Part shown: positions 22,288 through 22,592 of the stretch, piece by piece
Position numbering within the stretch: the first letter of the stretch is position 1
Layout: each line of letters begins with the position of its first letter
Source: a virus
Virus record (IMG/VR): IMGVR_UViG_3300025120_000613
Span: 1 to 22,592 of that record
DNA length: 22,592 nt
Strand: one strand, 5' to 3'
Translations under genes and position numbers: made by a program
The notes under the pieces: model-generated
Databases searched by the model: none
Seen by the model: the letters and a program-made list of their open reading frames with translations, nothing else
What the model was told of the DNA's origin: nothing

Positions 22288-22542
22288 CTATGCCAGATGT
22301 GCCGTAATGCTGGGGAAGAACTCATGCGCGTAGGTGCTCAGGACGCTGGCATCAATACCAGAATTAAGCGCAATCTCTATATCGCGTTCCAAGCGGCAGA
22401 AATCTTCGGGCGTGTCGTGGTACAAATCTTCACAGAGGCTGAGAGGAAGCAGGTCCGTTCCATACGCCGTGTAGCGCACAATTGCTAAATAGGGTTGTGG
22501 TCCTTTTAGCTCGTAGTAAGTAATGGTGGCCCAGTCTTCCAT
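22288..22542 (-). CDS. Unknown protein at the right edge
   Basis: An 84-residue protein from ATG 22542; the frame stays open to the edge of the window (TTG at 22575), so the gene may start further upstream. It is acidic and rich in Tyr and Leu (MEDWATITYYELKGPQPYLA), with a helix-like DTPEDFCRLERDIEIALNSG followed by SVLSTYAHEFFPSI. No family is recognised. Its stop touches the first base of the possible GTG start of the next gene. Confidence 0.5.
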   Translation of the reverse strand: MEDWATITYYELKGPQPYLAIVRYTAYGTDLLPLSLCEDLYHDTPEDFCRLERDIEIALNSGIDASVLSTYAHEFFPSITAHLA

Positions 22543-22592
22543 TGGACCGCAGTACCTGACACCAGTCTGGCTCAAAAGCCAATGATTAAGCA

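Noticed and set aside
1-22592. tRNA genes, CRISPR arrays, insertion sequences, integrase and attachment sites
   Set aside because: I looked for cloverleaf arms, regular spaced repeats, transposase motifs and integrase motifs and saw none.

Overview
This window looks like part of a tailed-phage genome with a long, non-contractile (siphovirus) tail, most likely a phage of a Synechococcus-like cyanobacterium. The tail genes are of lambda type: a tape measure, minor tail proteins and a very large tip protein. The fibre genes carry sequence styles I associate with cyanophages: repeats of the ADDAIT/AKIAD type and a phrase reading like TDPTADR...FPNVSGNVVTTGD. The replication genes are a family A DNA polymerase, a ThyX thymidylate synthase and a sigma factor resembling cyanobacterial group 2 sigma factors. 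The host assignment is inference. I see no integrase, repressor, tRNA or attachment site, so nothing here points to lysogeny.

The window has two arms that run towards each other and meet near 16.2 kb. The left arm (1-16.2 kb, + strand) is the late, structural arm: tape measure (open at the left edge), an L-like minor tail protein, an NlpC/P60-like tip peptidase, a giant J-like tip protein, an M-like minor tail protein, two proteins that share a tail-tube-like domain, two long fibre proteins and a fibre assembly chaperone. A run of tiny membrane proteins and a GH24 endolysin follow (a probable lysis cassette), then an HNH nuclease and a rho-independent terminator. Neighbouring genes overlap by 1-4 bases or are separated by a few bases, so this looks like one long transcript whose promoter lies outside the window.

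The right arm (22.6-16.2 kb, - strand) holds replication, nucleotide and regulatory genes. In order of transcription these are two unrecognised genes, a DUF3310 protein, a zinc-ribbon protein, an acidic repeat protein, DNA polymerase A, two small overlapping ORFs, a ribbon-helix-helix DNA-binding protein, an unknown 70-residue protein, the sigma factor, a second zinc-ribbon protein, ThyX and two small 3'-terminal genes. The 70-residue gene, sigma factor, zinc ribbon, ThyX and the next gene are all joined by TGATG, TAATG or ATGA overlaps and are probably translated as a coupled unit.

The most interesting signal is regulatory. Three right-arm genes have a similar extended -10-like element (TGC followed by TACTAT, TACTGT or TAGACT) that ends 23-25 bases before the start codon. 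One of these overlaps a perfect inverted repeat (TAGCA-TTG-TGCTA) in front of the ribbon-helix-helix gene. Together with a phage-encoded group 2-like sigma factor, this suggests a compact phage circuit in which the sigma factor and the DNA-binding protein may control the early/middle arm. Other points worth checking are an endolysin with a P1 Lyz-type Glu-Cys-Thr triad, internal duplications in the tip and fibre proteins, twin zinc-ribbon proteins, and a small gene that runs antisense through the terminator into the HNH gene.
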